A stretch of 64,000 bases of DNA from Certhia americana (GCA_018697195.1 CM031870.1:11304849-11368848); one strand, 5' to 3'. Shown: positions 50,285 through 62,498, counted from the stretch's first letter. The notes: generated from the sequence alone by a model not told the origin. Made by a program: numbers and translations.

Positions 50285-50967
50285 CAGGGAGCAGCTCTGG
50301 GCTGGATGAAGGTGCCCTCAAAGCTGCTCTGTCGTTCCCCTCCTCAACTGGACAGGAGAGAGAAAACATCACAGTACAAGGAAAGGTCCGTGAGTTGAAA
50401 TTTGATGAGAAAGTGATCACTCCTCACCCTCTTATCCTGCTCCAGCTCAGGGACCTTCCCATGAGGTGCAGTGCCCCAGGAACAAACTCTGAGGTGTGGA
50501 TGCCCTGTGAGGTCACAAGTCCTTCCAGGACCTTATGCCAGCACTGGCTTCCCAGGAGATCACAGCCTGCTTTGGGCATCCACCTTGCTCCAGTGTGAGG
50601 TCCTCCACAGCTCCAGGTGAATCGCTGCATCCTGGAGCACCTCCATGGGCTGCAGGGGCACAGCAAGGGAATCTCAGCTCTGGCCCCTGGATCACCTCCT
50701 GCCCCTTCTCTGCCCTGCCCTGGACTCTGCAGAACTGCTCCTCTCACAGCTCTCACTCCTCTCTCAGGCTGCAATTTATCCTTGCACAGATGCTGTTCCC
50801 CAGTCCTAAATCTGCCATCCCAGAGGTGCTGCCCTGGCCCTGCTGGGCTCTGCCATGACCACTGGTGGGTCTGTCATGAAGCTGCTGGCCTTGGCTCTGC
50901 TGGACATGGGAGAACTTCTGGCAGCTCCTCACAGAAACCACCCCTGCCACACAAAACTAATACCCGC
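50285..50967 (-). mobile_element. Avian LTR (retroviral), internally deleted
   Basis: Read on the plus strand, this follows the reverse complement of a widespread avian LTR that I recall by its repeated GCTGGAGCAG words. In order there are CTGGATGAAGGTGCCCTCAA, CCCCTCCTCAACTGGACAGG, a GGTCCGTGAGTTG part, then a series of CTCCAG-centred short repeats (about 50430-50650). After these come CTCCATGGGCTGCAGGGGCA, GACTCTGCAGAACTGCTCCT, ATCCCAGAGGTGCTGCC and GGAGAACTTCTGGCAGCTCC. The element sense is minus. The portion that should carry the poly(A) signal is missing at about 50420-50430, as if deleted between CTCA-type short repeats. The 176-codon frame at 50068-50598 and others here are spurious. 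Confidence 0.7.
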
Positions 50968-51505
50968 TCCGAAGTGTTTTCTGTATTCCTTTGTGGAAGA
51001 AGAGATGTATTTTTCAGAGGGACTCACCTCCTGCAGGATCCTAAATTGGCTCATTTAATCTACATGGGTACTTGAATCCGCACTTAAGACATTAGTTAAT
51101 TAAGCCACATTACACCACATAGGCAAAAAGGAGGCTATGTTCAGATAAATTTAAGGCTCTGATTTTCTGATTTAAAACCACAAAGCAAAGTCTTGCAGAG
51201 AGCCCAGCCTGGTGCTCCCTCATTAACTCAGCATATTGTGACATTTATAGTTCTTGCTCAGGACCTGGAAACTAAGAAAAATAGAGGTTTAAAGCAGTGA
51301 AACAAAACTACAATGCTGCAGAAAAAGTTTTTGCTTATTCCAAGAGCTTGCACAACAAAGCTTTACCTTCTGGGCCCTCAGAAACCTCGCATGCCCATGA
51401 AAATATTCTCAAGTTCACAAGAACTTTTGTGCTGCCATTTGAAAATGTTCTTTCCACAGATATTTCAGTAATTCTCTCTGTAAGCAGAACTCATCACCAA
51501 GTGAG
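50968..51505. other. Non-coding sequence
   Basis: Returns to AT-rich unique DNA after the LTR. Nothing is recognised. Confidence 0.5.
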
Positions 51506-51545
51506 TTAAATAAATAATAATAAATATTATTAAATAATAATAAAT
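51506..51545. repeat. AAT-type microsatellite
   Basis: About 40 bp of TAAATAATAATAAATATTATT-like words, an interrupted (AAT)n. Confidence 0.85.
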
Positions 51546-52549
51546 CCAAAGAGAGGGTAAGCAAGGAAAATGAGGTTTTCATGGGAAAAAAAATCATAAA
51601 CTGCAAAAAAAAAGATTTAAAATGTTCAATTAAGTTCAACTTAATGAACAAATACCATCTAAGAAAGGAAGACTATACACAAATAAGCAATGAAACAGTA
51701 AGAAGAACAAAACCAAAATAATAATTACTTTGCTACAATCCACATGGAAGTAAACTCACACTAAATGTCAGAGGGCCTTCCCTCCTCTCCCCACAGCTAT
51801 ATCCTGGCCTCAGGCATCCTTCTGCAAGTGCCTCCTTCCTTTTACATAAGTATTTGAAATTTAAGGAATGAAAAGGGGCTGAAGCTGAGGTTTCTGAATT
51901 TTGGAGGTTTTTTGTTCATTGCTTTGTTTTGTTTGTTGCTCTTAATAAAAATAACTGAAACATTATTTCACAAGAAATTGAACAAATCCTGAAGTGCTGT
52001 GTAGGATTGCTTTTCTTCCCACATCTTCGTTTCTGAAACTTTCAAGAATGCTGTGCTATCAGTGTTTTGCAAAAATATTCCAATCTAGGAAAAAAAAAGA
52101 TATCCAACTCAGAAACAAGCATCTCAGAGGCAGGGAAAGATGTAAATTCCTCTGTCTTCCAACTGATACCTTAAATTCAAACCCCTCCCTTCCTTACCTG
52201 CTGACTACTTTATAAATCTGTAGAAAACAAAACCAGTCCCCAAAATTCCCAAAAAAGCAAACAAACAAAAAAAAAAAATATTGAGGGAAAAAAAAACCAC
52301 AAAAGAAAAAAGAACCCCAAGCAAAAATCTCTCCACTTACAGATTAATTAGATCACTTTCTTTAGCCATGCCTGTCATTTAGAATTAATCAAACTGTTTT
52401 TGTTAAGCATATAAAGAAAAGACAGGACAAATGCCTTTTGTTATTTGTCTAAAGAATTAGGGTGATAACAGATTTAGTGAGGAAGATTTTTCAAAGGAAT
52501 TTAGGAGTACAGTTTCCTCTGAAAACAAATCACATGCTTTCCCATATCC
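51546..52549. other. Non-coding sequence
   Basis: AT-rich unique DNA with an A-rich low-complexity stretch at about 52238-52315. No gene is seen. Confidence 0.5.
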
Positions 52550-52585
52550 AGCATAAAGAAATACAATAGCATAAAGAAATACAAT
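52550..52585. repeat. Perfect 18-bp tandem duplication
   Basis: AGCATAAAGAAATACAAT occurs twice head to tail (52550-52567 and 52568-52585) with no mismatch. It is probably recent. Confidence 0.9.
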
Positions 52586-53689
52586 AATCCAAGTATATAT
52601 TGTACTTTTCCTATGGGTGCAGGTAACACTTTGAAAACCTTAAGCCCATGCTTTCTGTTACATGACAAGAAGAAATTGTGAGAGTTTTAGTGATGTGTAC
52701 ATGACTACAGAAGCCCAGATTCAAAAGAAATCAGTTCCAAGCTCATTTCTGATCTTTAGAAATGTATTTGTTCTAAAGGCACTTTAACTCAGCATTCTAT
52801 ATATAAATTGAAGTGTTATCACTGTTACTTTAATTTAGGATTTTGTTCAGCATCTTCAAAAGAACCTCCCTGAGATTTAGCAGGATTTTTTTTTTTTTTT
52901 TTTTAACTGATTGTGCTGGGAAAAAAAGCAATCTCAAAAATAGCTTGAAACAAAATAATGTAAATATTGTTTCAAGAAATAATCAGCTACCTACACTTGA
53001 AACTAAATTCAGCAACCTCTTTTTTTGTCTGTTAACGAAGTAACTAAGTTTTATATGTAAAGATGGTAATGTGTTGATCTGTTTGCTGTCATCAATTACC
53101 CTGACTGGCAGCTTGATTGGTTCTGAAGAAATAATTAGAGGGAAATTAAAAGAGATTTCTGTTTCTGCTTATTTTTATTTAACGTTAAATTCCATAACCT
53201 TCAGAAAACTGCTTTAGTACATTGCACTAGGCAAGATAATAGATAAAGGAAAATTATTTTACATCTAACTTTGAAGCTGAGTGTCTTTTTTTATTATTTT
53301 GCTTTTCTCCCCTACACATTTATAGAAGAAAAGAAAGGAAGCCTTCTGGGGACTTACCCATTCCCTTTATGGCTTAGTAGATAGGGCTCCTAGGCAGCTT
53401 TTGAAAAAGTATTAAAATACTCTATTACCAACTTCTGCTCATGAAGAAGAAAATGGAATAAAGTCAAGGCATGCTTCTTTTTAATACCCTCTACAAGTTG
53501 CTACACACTACTTTTCTGTTAATCTATTTCTTTGTTGTGACCCTTCCATTTTTACTGTTCCACACTACAGAGTTTTTAATTTTGTATACACATGTACACC
53601 TATAGTCTTAGATGCATTAATTTGTTGCTAAGGTTTCATTTTCAGGAAGATATGGCATCATATTTAACCATCATTTAATAACAAAATTA
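52586..53689. other. Non-coding sequence
   Basis: AT-rich unique DNA with a 19-nt T run at 52886-52904. A short high-complexity part at 53070-53150 (CATCAATTACC, GCTTGATTGG) might be regulatory. No gene is seen. Confidence 0.5.
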
Positions 53690-53775
53690 ATGTATGAAAG
53701 GTCATAGTTGAGACAGAAATCCAACACAGAATCTCTGACACTTAATCCAATGCCCTGTTCATCAGAGCTGCTAAA
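53690..53775 (-). mobile_element. MIR-type SINE remnant, tRNA-derived head
   Basis: On the minus strand the order is GCAGCTCTGATGAACAGGGC, ATTGGATTAAGTGTCAGAGA, TTCTGTGTTGGATTTC, then CTATGACCTT. This parallels the MIR head: a tRNA-like start with (T)CTAGTGGNNAGGGC, an AGTCAGGAG part, a GGGTTCNANTC box B, then TGTGTGACCTT. It is heavily diverged. The core beyond TGACCTT is not clear. The 72-codon frame at 53708-53926 overlaps it. Confidence 0.5.
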
Positions 53776-54599
53776 AAAATACATCAAATTTGATGGCAGA
53801 ACTCAGGGAGAAGTATTAGAAGACAAAATGTTGTATTTTATGCACACTGTTAGCAATTTGAGTTTTCTATTAGAAAGAAAGAAGTGGTGGTTGTACATCA
53901 TATGGATTGACACACATTATGAATAAACATATATATACACACTTGGAAGAATACAAATTCCTCATCTGGGTTTGTATTTATAATGGGTATGTATTTAATA
54001 ATTAATTTTCCAACTATGGCATATTAATGCCCTCTACAAATCTGGGTCAGATTACCTCAAAATTAGTTTTTCTAGTTCAGTTTGACTTGAGCATCAGGAT
54101 AACTACATAAAAAGACTCAGCTCTCGCTCTTATTTTGTGCCTTTCCAGTCTCATTGGTCTAAGATGACATTAAATAAAATGAAAATGTTTAGAAAGTCCT
54201 AACTGTATTTAATTCATCCATCTATAACATGGAATCACTTAGCAAAGGGTTGTAAAGTCAAGTATTAAATCTACAGAGGAATCAGTGTAAATCTAGAACA
54301 AATGTCTGTTTCTCCTCAGCTGTCCCTCAACCTGTGTCTCTCTTCTCACCCCACTATTTATTGAAGGCATCTCATAGTGATAAACATGTTTTACATGTCA
54401 GAAATACAGACCTTTCTGATGTCATCTCCTGTGAGATTAATATTTCATTTAAAAGGAGTGACTTTCAAAGGCAATTAAGACCTCAGTTACTCTGCTGTCC
54501 AGTAGGAGTTGTATCCTTACTCTCCCAAGCAACATGGGTCTTTTACTTCTCTTTTCCTGTCCTGAACAACTTCTACAAGGAAAGAGAAACAAGTTAAAT
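53776..54599. other. Non-coding sequence
   Basis: Unique AT-rich DNA. The 87-codon frame 54334-54597 has no domain. Nothing else is recognised. Confidence 0.5.
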
Positions 54600-54930
54600 C
54601 GAGAGTAGAGACTGGATGGTGTTCCTTGGGAATGGAGGGGTCAGAGAAGCAATCTGTGTGTGTAAGTGATCTGTGATTAGATGTTTGCACAGCTCGGGAG
54701 ATGCACGGCCTATTTACAAATGCTAAGTATCGCTCTAGGGAAATTAGCTGCCTCTGCAGGATTTTTTTCTGGTGAGTCAGCAGCTACTCATTGCTTAAAT
54801 GATGCTCTTATTCTCAGAGTACTCTTGGATGGCTCCTGAACATTTTTTCCCAATGGGAGATAATGCCTTGTGCGATGCAAGATCCAATTCATTTGACAGT
54901 CATGGATGGAATGCATTGCTAAAGGGGAGA
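54600..54930. promoter_or_regulatory. Candidate conserved element with AP-1/MAF-type site
   Basis: Inference. The stretch is repeat-free with high complexity and contains TGAGTCAGCA at 54773-54782, an exact AP-1/NF-E2-type core with a MAF half-site extension. Around it are mixed-composition words and a few CpGs (GCACGGCC near 54703, TATCGCTC near 54729), unusual in this CpG-poor window. The target gene is unknown. Confidence 0.3.
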
Positions 54931-57900
54931 TAATGAGAACTGTGGAGTTGCAGAAAACACTGGCATCTACAGCATTTCTTGCATCTATTTACTGGTTTCC
55001 CATACCTTTAGTATTTATTAAATTAAGATCTTAAAACACACATTTTCTAGAGAATCATAGGCAAATTGGTTTTAATGATATTGAACTTTCTGAGGTTTTA
55101 TGAAGATTACTTAGAATAAAAAAATTAAGTGAAAACTCTGGTTTAGGCCAAGAGAAAAACACCTTTTGCTGATATAGATCTTGAGGGAATGCATAGAAAA
55201 AGCTTTCAGAGAAACATGAAAATAATAATCCAACTATTTTCTACCTTTTCCCCTTTGACTCAGAACCCCTTCTGAAAAGCTGGAAAATCAAGCTTGCCCA
55301 GGATGGCAAGCTGGACTTCCCAAACAACTTCATACTTTGAGCTTGGGCAAGATAATTAATATTTAGATGCAGGATAAACATAATGAAGTACAAGCTGCAG
55401 CAGTATAGCAGTATCCATTTTCCAGCACTGTTTTCTAGCAGCGCTGTCCAAACTGAAATTTGACAAATTAGGCACTATAATTATTCCACAAACTATTCCA
55501 CTGTGAGGATTGCAAGTAAATGTAGGAAGGGAATTATCCAGTTCTCATTTGGAATTCAGCCATTGTTAAACAAGCTGTGGGTAGTGCATCATCTGAGCAG
55601 AAGCTGTTTCACATTCATTCAGGATAATTTTGTTTCAGTATCTCTTACTTGGATATATGATTTTTTACAATAGTTGTTTACATCTATGCCACCAAATCCC
55701 TCCTAAATAAGTCATAACTATTGATTTCTAGCATTTCAGTCATGTAAATCATGTCACCTATTTCAGTAACAGCCTTTAGGTCTCTATGAAACAGCCTTCT
55801 AATAATTGGATACAAGGTATACAATAATTTGATTTCTATAAGTCCTGCCCTTTTAAAAATTATTATTACAATGCTTTTACTCAAAATAAGTATTAATTTT
55901 CTATCATTTTTTCTCTTCTGTAGCTAGATTTCACTAGTCTTCTTTACTGATCTATAAGCCCACCTGAACAATACCTGTTTGTTGCCCTAGAATATCAGCA
56001 TCAACCCTCAAACCCAGCAGCATGTACAACACACCAATATTTCACATTCACAACTTGTCACATTTCATTTGGTCATCCTAAAGAAAAGAGACTTAAAAGC
56101 ATTACTTGGATTTCTTCTTCTGTCCAGTATTTGCTTTTGTTCCTCCAAGTCATCCCACATTGCAGAACAGTGCTAACCAAGCACATCCCTTACCCTCTTC
56201 TTGAGGCTGAATGCAGCCCCTAGTCTTGGTTTGAGTAGGCAGTTTTGTGACTCAGGGACAGTTATAGAAGTTTCTTCCCATCCTCAATATCACAATATTG
56301 ATAATAAAAAAATATTTAAAATAGAGACCTCCCTTGCAGAGATCAACACATACAATTTTTTTCTGGTGGGTCTGATCAGCTGCACACATTTCCGACATGT
56401 GCACTTCTCCAGTTCCACCCGTAACCCAATCCATGGAAAAGCCTCATGTCATCTTTATGCCCAGGCACTGATATTGGTGCAGACTTCAAATGCTGTCAGT
56501 TCAAACCCCTGCTTTAAAAAACACTCCAAAACACTCCAGTTCAGGAGTTCACCAAGTGACTGCCTGTGATTGTGAGTTTCAGTACTCATCTCCTCCCCCT
56601 TGCTAACAAGGAGCTATTAGCCACTCCGAGATTTCAAACAGCTAGGCTGATCAAAGGCCCATGGTCACCACCACATAAACTGACAGAGACTTAAAAAGAA
56701 TGAAAAATGTGTGCTCAGTGGTGTTGTAAAATATGCACATACGTGTTCCTCTGCCTAGTAGGGAGTTGCACAGCTGAAAATGGGAAATATTTCCTATTTA
56801 TATGTAAGCTTTAGTTTAACCTCTGGATAATTTGGGCAACAAAAATTATGCATACATGCTGAGTAGGGAATGATGATAAAATAGATAATGAGCTAAACTT
56901 GTTTACTTATTGTGAAGAAACATTCTCTATTTTACCTTACCTATATCAAATTCTGTATTCATAGAGGCTGTTAAACATAGCACAGAGCAGTTAAATAAAA
57001 ACACATAACTTTTTTATGTTACTGGAAAAGGTAGAAAGAGGGTGATAGCTGGAAAGTACCCAAACAATGCAAAGCTTCTAACATGTAGGTGGTGTGACTG
57101 ACTGAACAGTTCCAAAGTGGTACAAAATCCACAGAAATAAGGGACCAAACCCACAAGGAGCAAGATTTTGGGTTGGATTTCTAGGCTGTACACTTCAGTC
57201 TTGAAGATACTGAGACAGCAAAATTTCATGAATAATCAAGCCTGATTGACATGTTCTGAAGGCTCATTGTCACATTTTATGGAACAGAATCCTGCTATGT
57301 GGCCATTTCTAGTATTTCTCTTGCAAGAGGTTTTGCTGATCCTAGCCAGAAACAAGCTTGTATGGTTATTCTTTCCCTGGGTCTCTACCACATGCTTACC
57401 CCAAGTCATAGGCTTCTGCTTCTCTTTGAAATTTTTCTTTTACATGTGTTTCACATGGTCTGGGAGACAAACAGGCAGACAAACAGCAACAGAGCCATAC
57501 AAGCCTCTTTCCCCAAGTGATTAGGCTGAAATCCAGTTGGTGCCATATAGCCAGGAGATTCCCGTTCTTAGCTTCAGCCTCCAGGGCTGCCTGTGTGCTT
57601 CTCTCCAGCTCTGGGACAGCACACAAACCTCTGCACTGCTTCCACCCTCACCACTGGGATAAATTCCTTCTGCTGGTTCAGCTACCACTTGCTTCACAGG
57701 GCTGAGAATACCTTCATCACAGTTTAAGGCCAGACACGTGTTGAGATATTAGCTCAAGAGGGGCTTGGATCTTTCTTCCTCTACTAATGAGCAAAATGCA
57801 GACAGAATCAAAATCTGCCTTCTGCCTCAGGCAGCAGGTTAGCATAAATGAAGAGAAATGTTTCTAAGAATCCAAAAATCATGAAGACTGTAGGATTTTT

Positions 57901-58576
57901 TAGTCAAGGTTGCATAAGATGCAAATGCAGACAAGTAAACACAGGGCGTTTGTGTTATACCAGTTGAAAGCTTCAGCACATTCACTACATCTTTTTAAAC
58001 AAGACAGTATGTCTCAATTATGATAATGCCAGCAACATACACATCTGCGATCTCATGCTCTCAGCTATTTCTTATCAAACACTAGAAATGTAATTGTAGG
58101 TCAAATAATAGCTAGAGCTCAAAGGATTATTACAGTAGCCTGACCATCACACATCTGTGCTACAAGCATTCCTCAACAGTCTGATTGTTCATAAAAATAA
58201 TTCATGAACTTCAAGAATATGCTACAAAAACAAGATGGCAACTCAGAAGCATATATATAATCCAGAACTCTATAGAATTCAGCAGTCTGATTCAGTGTGA
58301 TCACTTTAGGTCCAGAGGCAACTCATTCTCTGGGTTTTGATCTTTCCTGCTCTGCTACTCAGAGCTGATGTAGAACCTCATGTTGTTCCACCATTGATTC
58401 TTAAAGATGCAGCTGGATCTCTTCAGTATCAATTTTGTACAAAAACAAAAGTTCAGAAGCCATCTATAACTACCTTATCCATACTATGAGTTGTGATTTA
58501 TTTAGATGAATCATTTCTACAGAGTCTGAACAAGAGCTGTGTGTTGAGGAACCTGGTGCAAAGTTTGTTTTTTGCA
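54931..58576. other. Non-coding sequence, no genes recognised
   Basis: Unique AT-rich DNA. A tandem AAAACACTCC doublet lies at about 56517-56538. The 122-codon frame 56201-56569 and the 92-codon frame 57246-57524 have no domain. If the poly(A) end at 58.6 kb is a retrocopy, its body would lie in the last part of this stretch. Confidence 0.5.
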
Positions 58577-58623
58577 AATAAATTTCTCTATGCATGCACA
58601 TTCTAAAAAAAAAAAAAAAAAAA
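58577..58623 (+). other. AATAAA followed by poly(A): possible retrocopy 3' end
   Basis: AATAAA at 58577-58582 is followed 22 nt later by a 19-nt A run (58605-58623). That spacing is the one left when a polyadenylated transcript is reverse transcribed and inserted. No coding sequence was recognised upstream (58150-58576), so only a 3' UTR could be present. Chance in AT-rich DNA remains possible. CR1 does not normally copy polyadenylated mRNAs, so a true retrocopy would be uncommon in a bird. Confidence 0.3.
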
Positions 58624-61243
58624 GTATGCTTCCATTTTGGAAAAACTCATTTGATTATGTCATGGATTCATTTAAGACCTCAGGAAGGAAGGATGAACAC
58701 TGTAGACAATAAGGGACAATAAGTGAGAAAAAAATGAATTAAAAAGAACAGAAAGTGTTTAATTAAATATCTTGAAATCATTGTTGGATTCTTACTTTAC
58801 TCAGGAGTCCTGTAGTGTCTCAGCTCTGTGTGATGGGCTTGCCACAGTGCTCTTGCAGTGATCAGAACTGATTGGCAACTCAGGCTTTTCCCCTTTTGTA
58901 CTGGTTAGGGTGTTCTCACTGTAGTACTCCTATACTGGTGAGAAATTACCTCCAAGTCAGGAGCCCACTTGAGCCGTTTATGCAAAGCCTAAAGTTGCAT
59001 CAAGGACCTTCCACAGTCAGGATTGATTTCTGTCTGTAAGCATGGTTTGGTTTTCCAAATATAACACTCGTAAGGTTTTGTTGAAAAATTAGCGTTGAGC
59101 GATGTAAACCACAATCTCTACGAGAAGGTTTAAGAGGGGAGTATACACATTCAAGGTATAGCGTGCACATATCTTTGGCAAACATTTACTCTCATTTTGA
59201 AATGTGAGCTAAAATCATGTCCTTTCAGGGCTAAATTCTGCTCATACTCTACTAAGTGCTTCTGTGTTTCGACTTGAATCAAAAAATACCATATTTTGTA
59301 AATAAAATATAAACAGCTCTGATATGGATCACAATCCCTATTTCTTTTTGGCAGCATAACTGCATAGCTAAAAAATCCCAGCTCAAGCAGTGTGTCAAGA
59401 CAGCTCTTCAAAAGTGAGGGGTGAGAAGTGGGAGAATCTCTCTAAGTGTCTCTGTGCAGCTGTAAAGGCTCCTCCTTCTTGCTGTGCACAGCTGAAAGGT
59501 GTCACTGCAGCATGGTTTGGGATGCTGCACTCCTGGGCAGTAAACTCAGGTGTGGGTTCCAGCCTTGCACAAGCAAATCATCAACCCCTTCTCTTCTTTC
59601 CAAAGAGCCCATGCAGAAGGCAAGATTCACATAGAGTGAGAGAAAAAACATCTTTTCACCTACATACTTCCATTTTGGCACTTTCCAAAACTAACAAACT
59701 CAGTTGAACTCTATTGTAGTATTTATTAGAAGAAATATTCATGACTAGGAAAACACACCAGGTAGCTTTTAATAGTCCAGACTAAAGGAACCAGGAGGTA
59801 CCTTTATTTATCTAGAAAAATCTAAGTGTATTTGTTTGAGCAAATACAAGATGCTAAAGCATTGATCAGAGTTAAAAATATCTGTATTAAAACAGGCATT
59901 TCAGCAAGCATATAGTGAGAAGATACCAAAGGCTTAGGTTACCTTAGTATGCATAAGAGGCTGAAAACTTAAATTCATTTTTAGTTCTTTACTGCAAATA
60001 GTGATAGATTAAAACATGTATTGTGCTTACAAGGGTGTACTCTGCTCAGGAAATATAAAATGAAAAATTATTACCCAAAGAATTTTTCATATTTCAGTAG
60101 GATATATCATATTTGTGATTGAATTAATCACAAACAACTCATAAATCCTCAGAAATATACATGGTCCAATGAGTATTTGCCATAGATTTTAGGAGTTAGC
60201 AACAACATTAAAGAATTTCATAGAAATCAATGATGACCTCATAGACAAACAGAACAGTAATTTAACAGTTCACTCATTTTTTACTGGCTAGCACAAACAA
60301 TAGCCACTGGCATGTAAACATGTCCCTGAGTTCCTCAACTCCTCTCCCCTTTTTTATTTGTTTTACTAAACTGAAAATGTCATTCTTTGTGCAGTACAAA
60401 GTTTTTGGCTGCAGATAAATTATGCAACTTCTTAGACAAATCAGGCAGAAACTTCATTAGAAAACAAATATATAATAATCATCCCCTACTTTACAAAGCT
60501 GCCTGAAACCTCCATTACTGATCAACACACTGAACAGGAGAGGAGGCTAATCTGGGAAGCTGCACAGGACCTGTACAATTCCTCCAACATTGAAATCCAA
60601 CCCAGTGCAGCCAGCAAGGGTAGGACTAGCCCCAAAGGGCACCCCACACCCCAGCAGAGTCTAGAGATACCTCAGCAAGGGTGATGCAGCAGGGCAGATG
60701 ACGGGGGGAACAAACTCTGCCCCACCTGAGCTCTAACACCATGCCTGGGCTATGAGACAAGGGCAGGTGAGGCTGCTTGGAGCAATTAAGCCTCATTAGA
60801 GCTCTCTGGGTCTTGAAGTAAACTTAAGGTCAAGGTTTGAACAGGCCCCCCAGAATTTCTGATGGGTCAAGCCCTTGTGCCCCCTAAGGGAAGAGCAAAT
60901 CTATGCAAAGCTGTTCTCTCATCAATAACCTCACCACACAAAGCTGCCCACAATTTACCACCAGTTCTGGTACTCAATCAGTTTGTCCCGTGTGAACATT
61001 CAATGCTGTTTTGCAGTGGCAAACAAAGACTAAAACACATGCCCAGCTCACAAGAACCCATACTGTAGACACTAACACCAACTTTATTATCATTTTTGGG
61101 GTATATCAGTGGCCAAAGCACCCATAAAATTCTGCTGCTTGAAATTCCTGTGGAACTACTTCATATTTAAAGCATCAGTATTAAAGAAGCAGATGTCAAA
61201 AATTAGACAGGATCTTATTACATGTGCTTGTTTACACCACTAG
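58624..61243. other. Non-coding sequence, no genes recognised
   Basis: Unique DNA. 60500-60860 is more GC-rich, with a few G/C runs, but lacks CpG density. Open frames such as 59390-59707 plus (105 codons) are unsupported. Confidence 0.5.
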
Positions 61244-61277
61244 AAATATTGCAAATATTTGGGGAAATATTGCAAAT
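61244..61277. repeat. 21-bp-period duplication
   Basis: AAATATTGCAAAT occurs at 61244-61256 and 61265-61277, separated by ATTTGGGG. The repeat is partial, and each copy contains a C/EBP-like TTGCAAA word. Confidence 0.75.
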
Positions 61278-62364
61278 CCCAGTTTTCCAATCTCTTAGCA
61301 GGAGTGTCAAAGATCAGAGAAGGCTGAAAACAAGCAGATAGTCTAACCCCAGAATGGTTTGCTGGTTTACTTTTTTTAATTTCTTCAAAGAATTCCTCAG
61401 GCATAACTAAAATAAACAAGACCACTTGACTGTTACATGGTACAATTGAAAACTGTTATGTTGCATGAAAAACAACTCAAGAAATCGCTTGGGGAGATAC
61501 ATCTTTTCATCCTTAGCATTGTACTTTAATGACGTACACACTGCAAAACTTCTACTTTAGGTAAAAACAGCAGTTAGGCTTTGTCCCCCCAGAAACAAAA
61601 AATATTTCTTTAGAAAAAAATTAAATAAATCTACTCTCCAAACAAAACAAAACAAAACAAATCCTCAAAACAAACCAACAAACAGACAGCCCCCTCCACC
61701 TTCTCTTTTCCTCTTCATACATATTCATTATCTAGCCAGGCTGGAGTAGAGCTTGGAAACAAGCCATGGATGTGCTGTGCATACACTCAGACATTACCTG
61801 GGCCCCTGGCAGTAGGAACAGACTGAAACATTGCTCATATTTTAGTGTTTGCACAGTTTCTTATGCCATTCTGTCAACTGGTAAGGAGGCTTTCAAGCCT
61901 CTCTCCCCTCATAACATACACACTCCCATCCCTGAAGAATTTGTCAGCCCCACAGAGGGATGGGAGCCCTTCTCCTGGGAGGGGGCACAGCAAGGCTCAG
62001 GAGGCCACCTGGGGCTGGTTTGGCCCTGCCCACATCTCTGGGCACACAACGTGCTTCCTGCCTCATCCCATTCCTCCTGTTCTGCTTGGACTCACACTCT
62101 CACCTGAATTGCCCCTCTCAAGCCTGCTCACTGCCAAACACAGCCATCTTTGCTTAATTAGGCAAATCTCTGTTTTACCAACATGCCAGTCACCACTAAC
62201 TACAAGTCAGCAACACTGATTTTTACAGAAAAAGCTGTTTTCATCCAGTTTTGCATCGAATTTTAAACTTCCCAAAATCCTGGCTGGACCTGGTTGTTGA
62301 ACATATCACAAATTAAGACAACAGAATGATTTCCAAAGATTAACAACTCCTATGGTACACTATA
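61278..62364. other. Non-coding sequence, no genes recognised
   Basis: Contains an AAAAC microsatellite (61639-61661, about four units) and a GC-richer patch at 61930-62110. The overlapping frames 61766-62107 and 61845-62219 (113 and 124 codons) in that patch have no domain. Confidence 0.5.
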
Positions 62365-62498
62365 TTTCACAGAATAATCTGAGATGAAAGGGGCTTACAG
62401 CAACCATAAAGTCCAACCCTTACATGAATGGCCCATACAGGAAACAAACCCATGGCCTTGGCATTGTGAGCACCATGCTCTGACCAACTGAGATAATT
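62365..62498 (-). mobile_element. Passerine tRNA-Ile-derived SINE (TguSINE1-type)
   Basis: On the minus strand the element starts with a tRNA-like head (62498 down to about 62429). Box A-like ATCTCAGTTGGTCAGAGC is followed by GGTGCTCACAATGCCA in the anticodon arm. Box B-like GGGTTTGTTTCC follows, then the 3' end of the acceptor stem, TATGGGCCA. The best tRNA parent is isoleucine, though the anticodon region has decayed to CAC. A CR1-like tail follows (62428 to 62365): AAGGGTTGGACTTTATGGTT, then CCCTTTCATCTCAGA, ending in ATTCTGTGA. A tRNA-Ile head joined to a CR1 tail is the hallmark of TguSINE1, a SINE known from songbirds and moved by CR1 proteins. The copy is about 134 bp and moderately diverged. 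Confidence 0.88.

Noticed and set aside
50068..50598. 176-codon open frame, plus strand
   Set aside because: It runs from GC-rich DNA into the antisense of an LTR, and several overlapping frames exist on both strands. No domain is seen.
49800..51000. CpG-island promoter
   Set aside because: GC-rich but CpG-poor, and much of it is an LTR.
62429..62498. A functional tRNA-Ile gene
   Set aside because: The head is part of a SINE, the anticodon reads CAC, box B is degraded and a CR1 tail follows.
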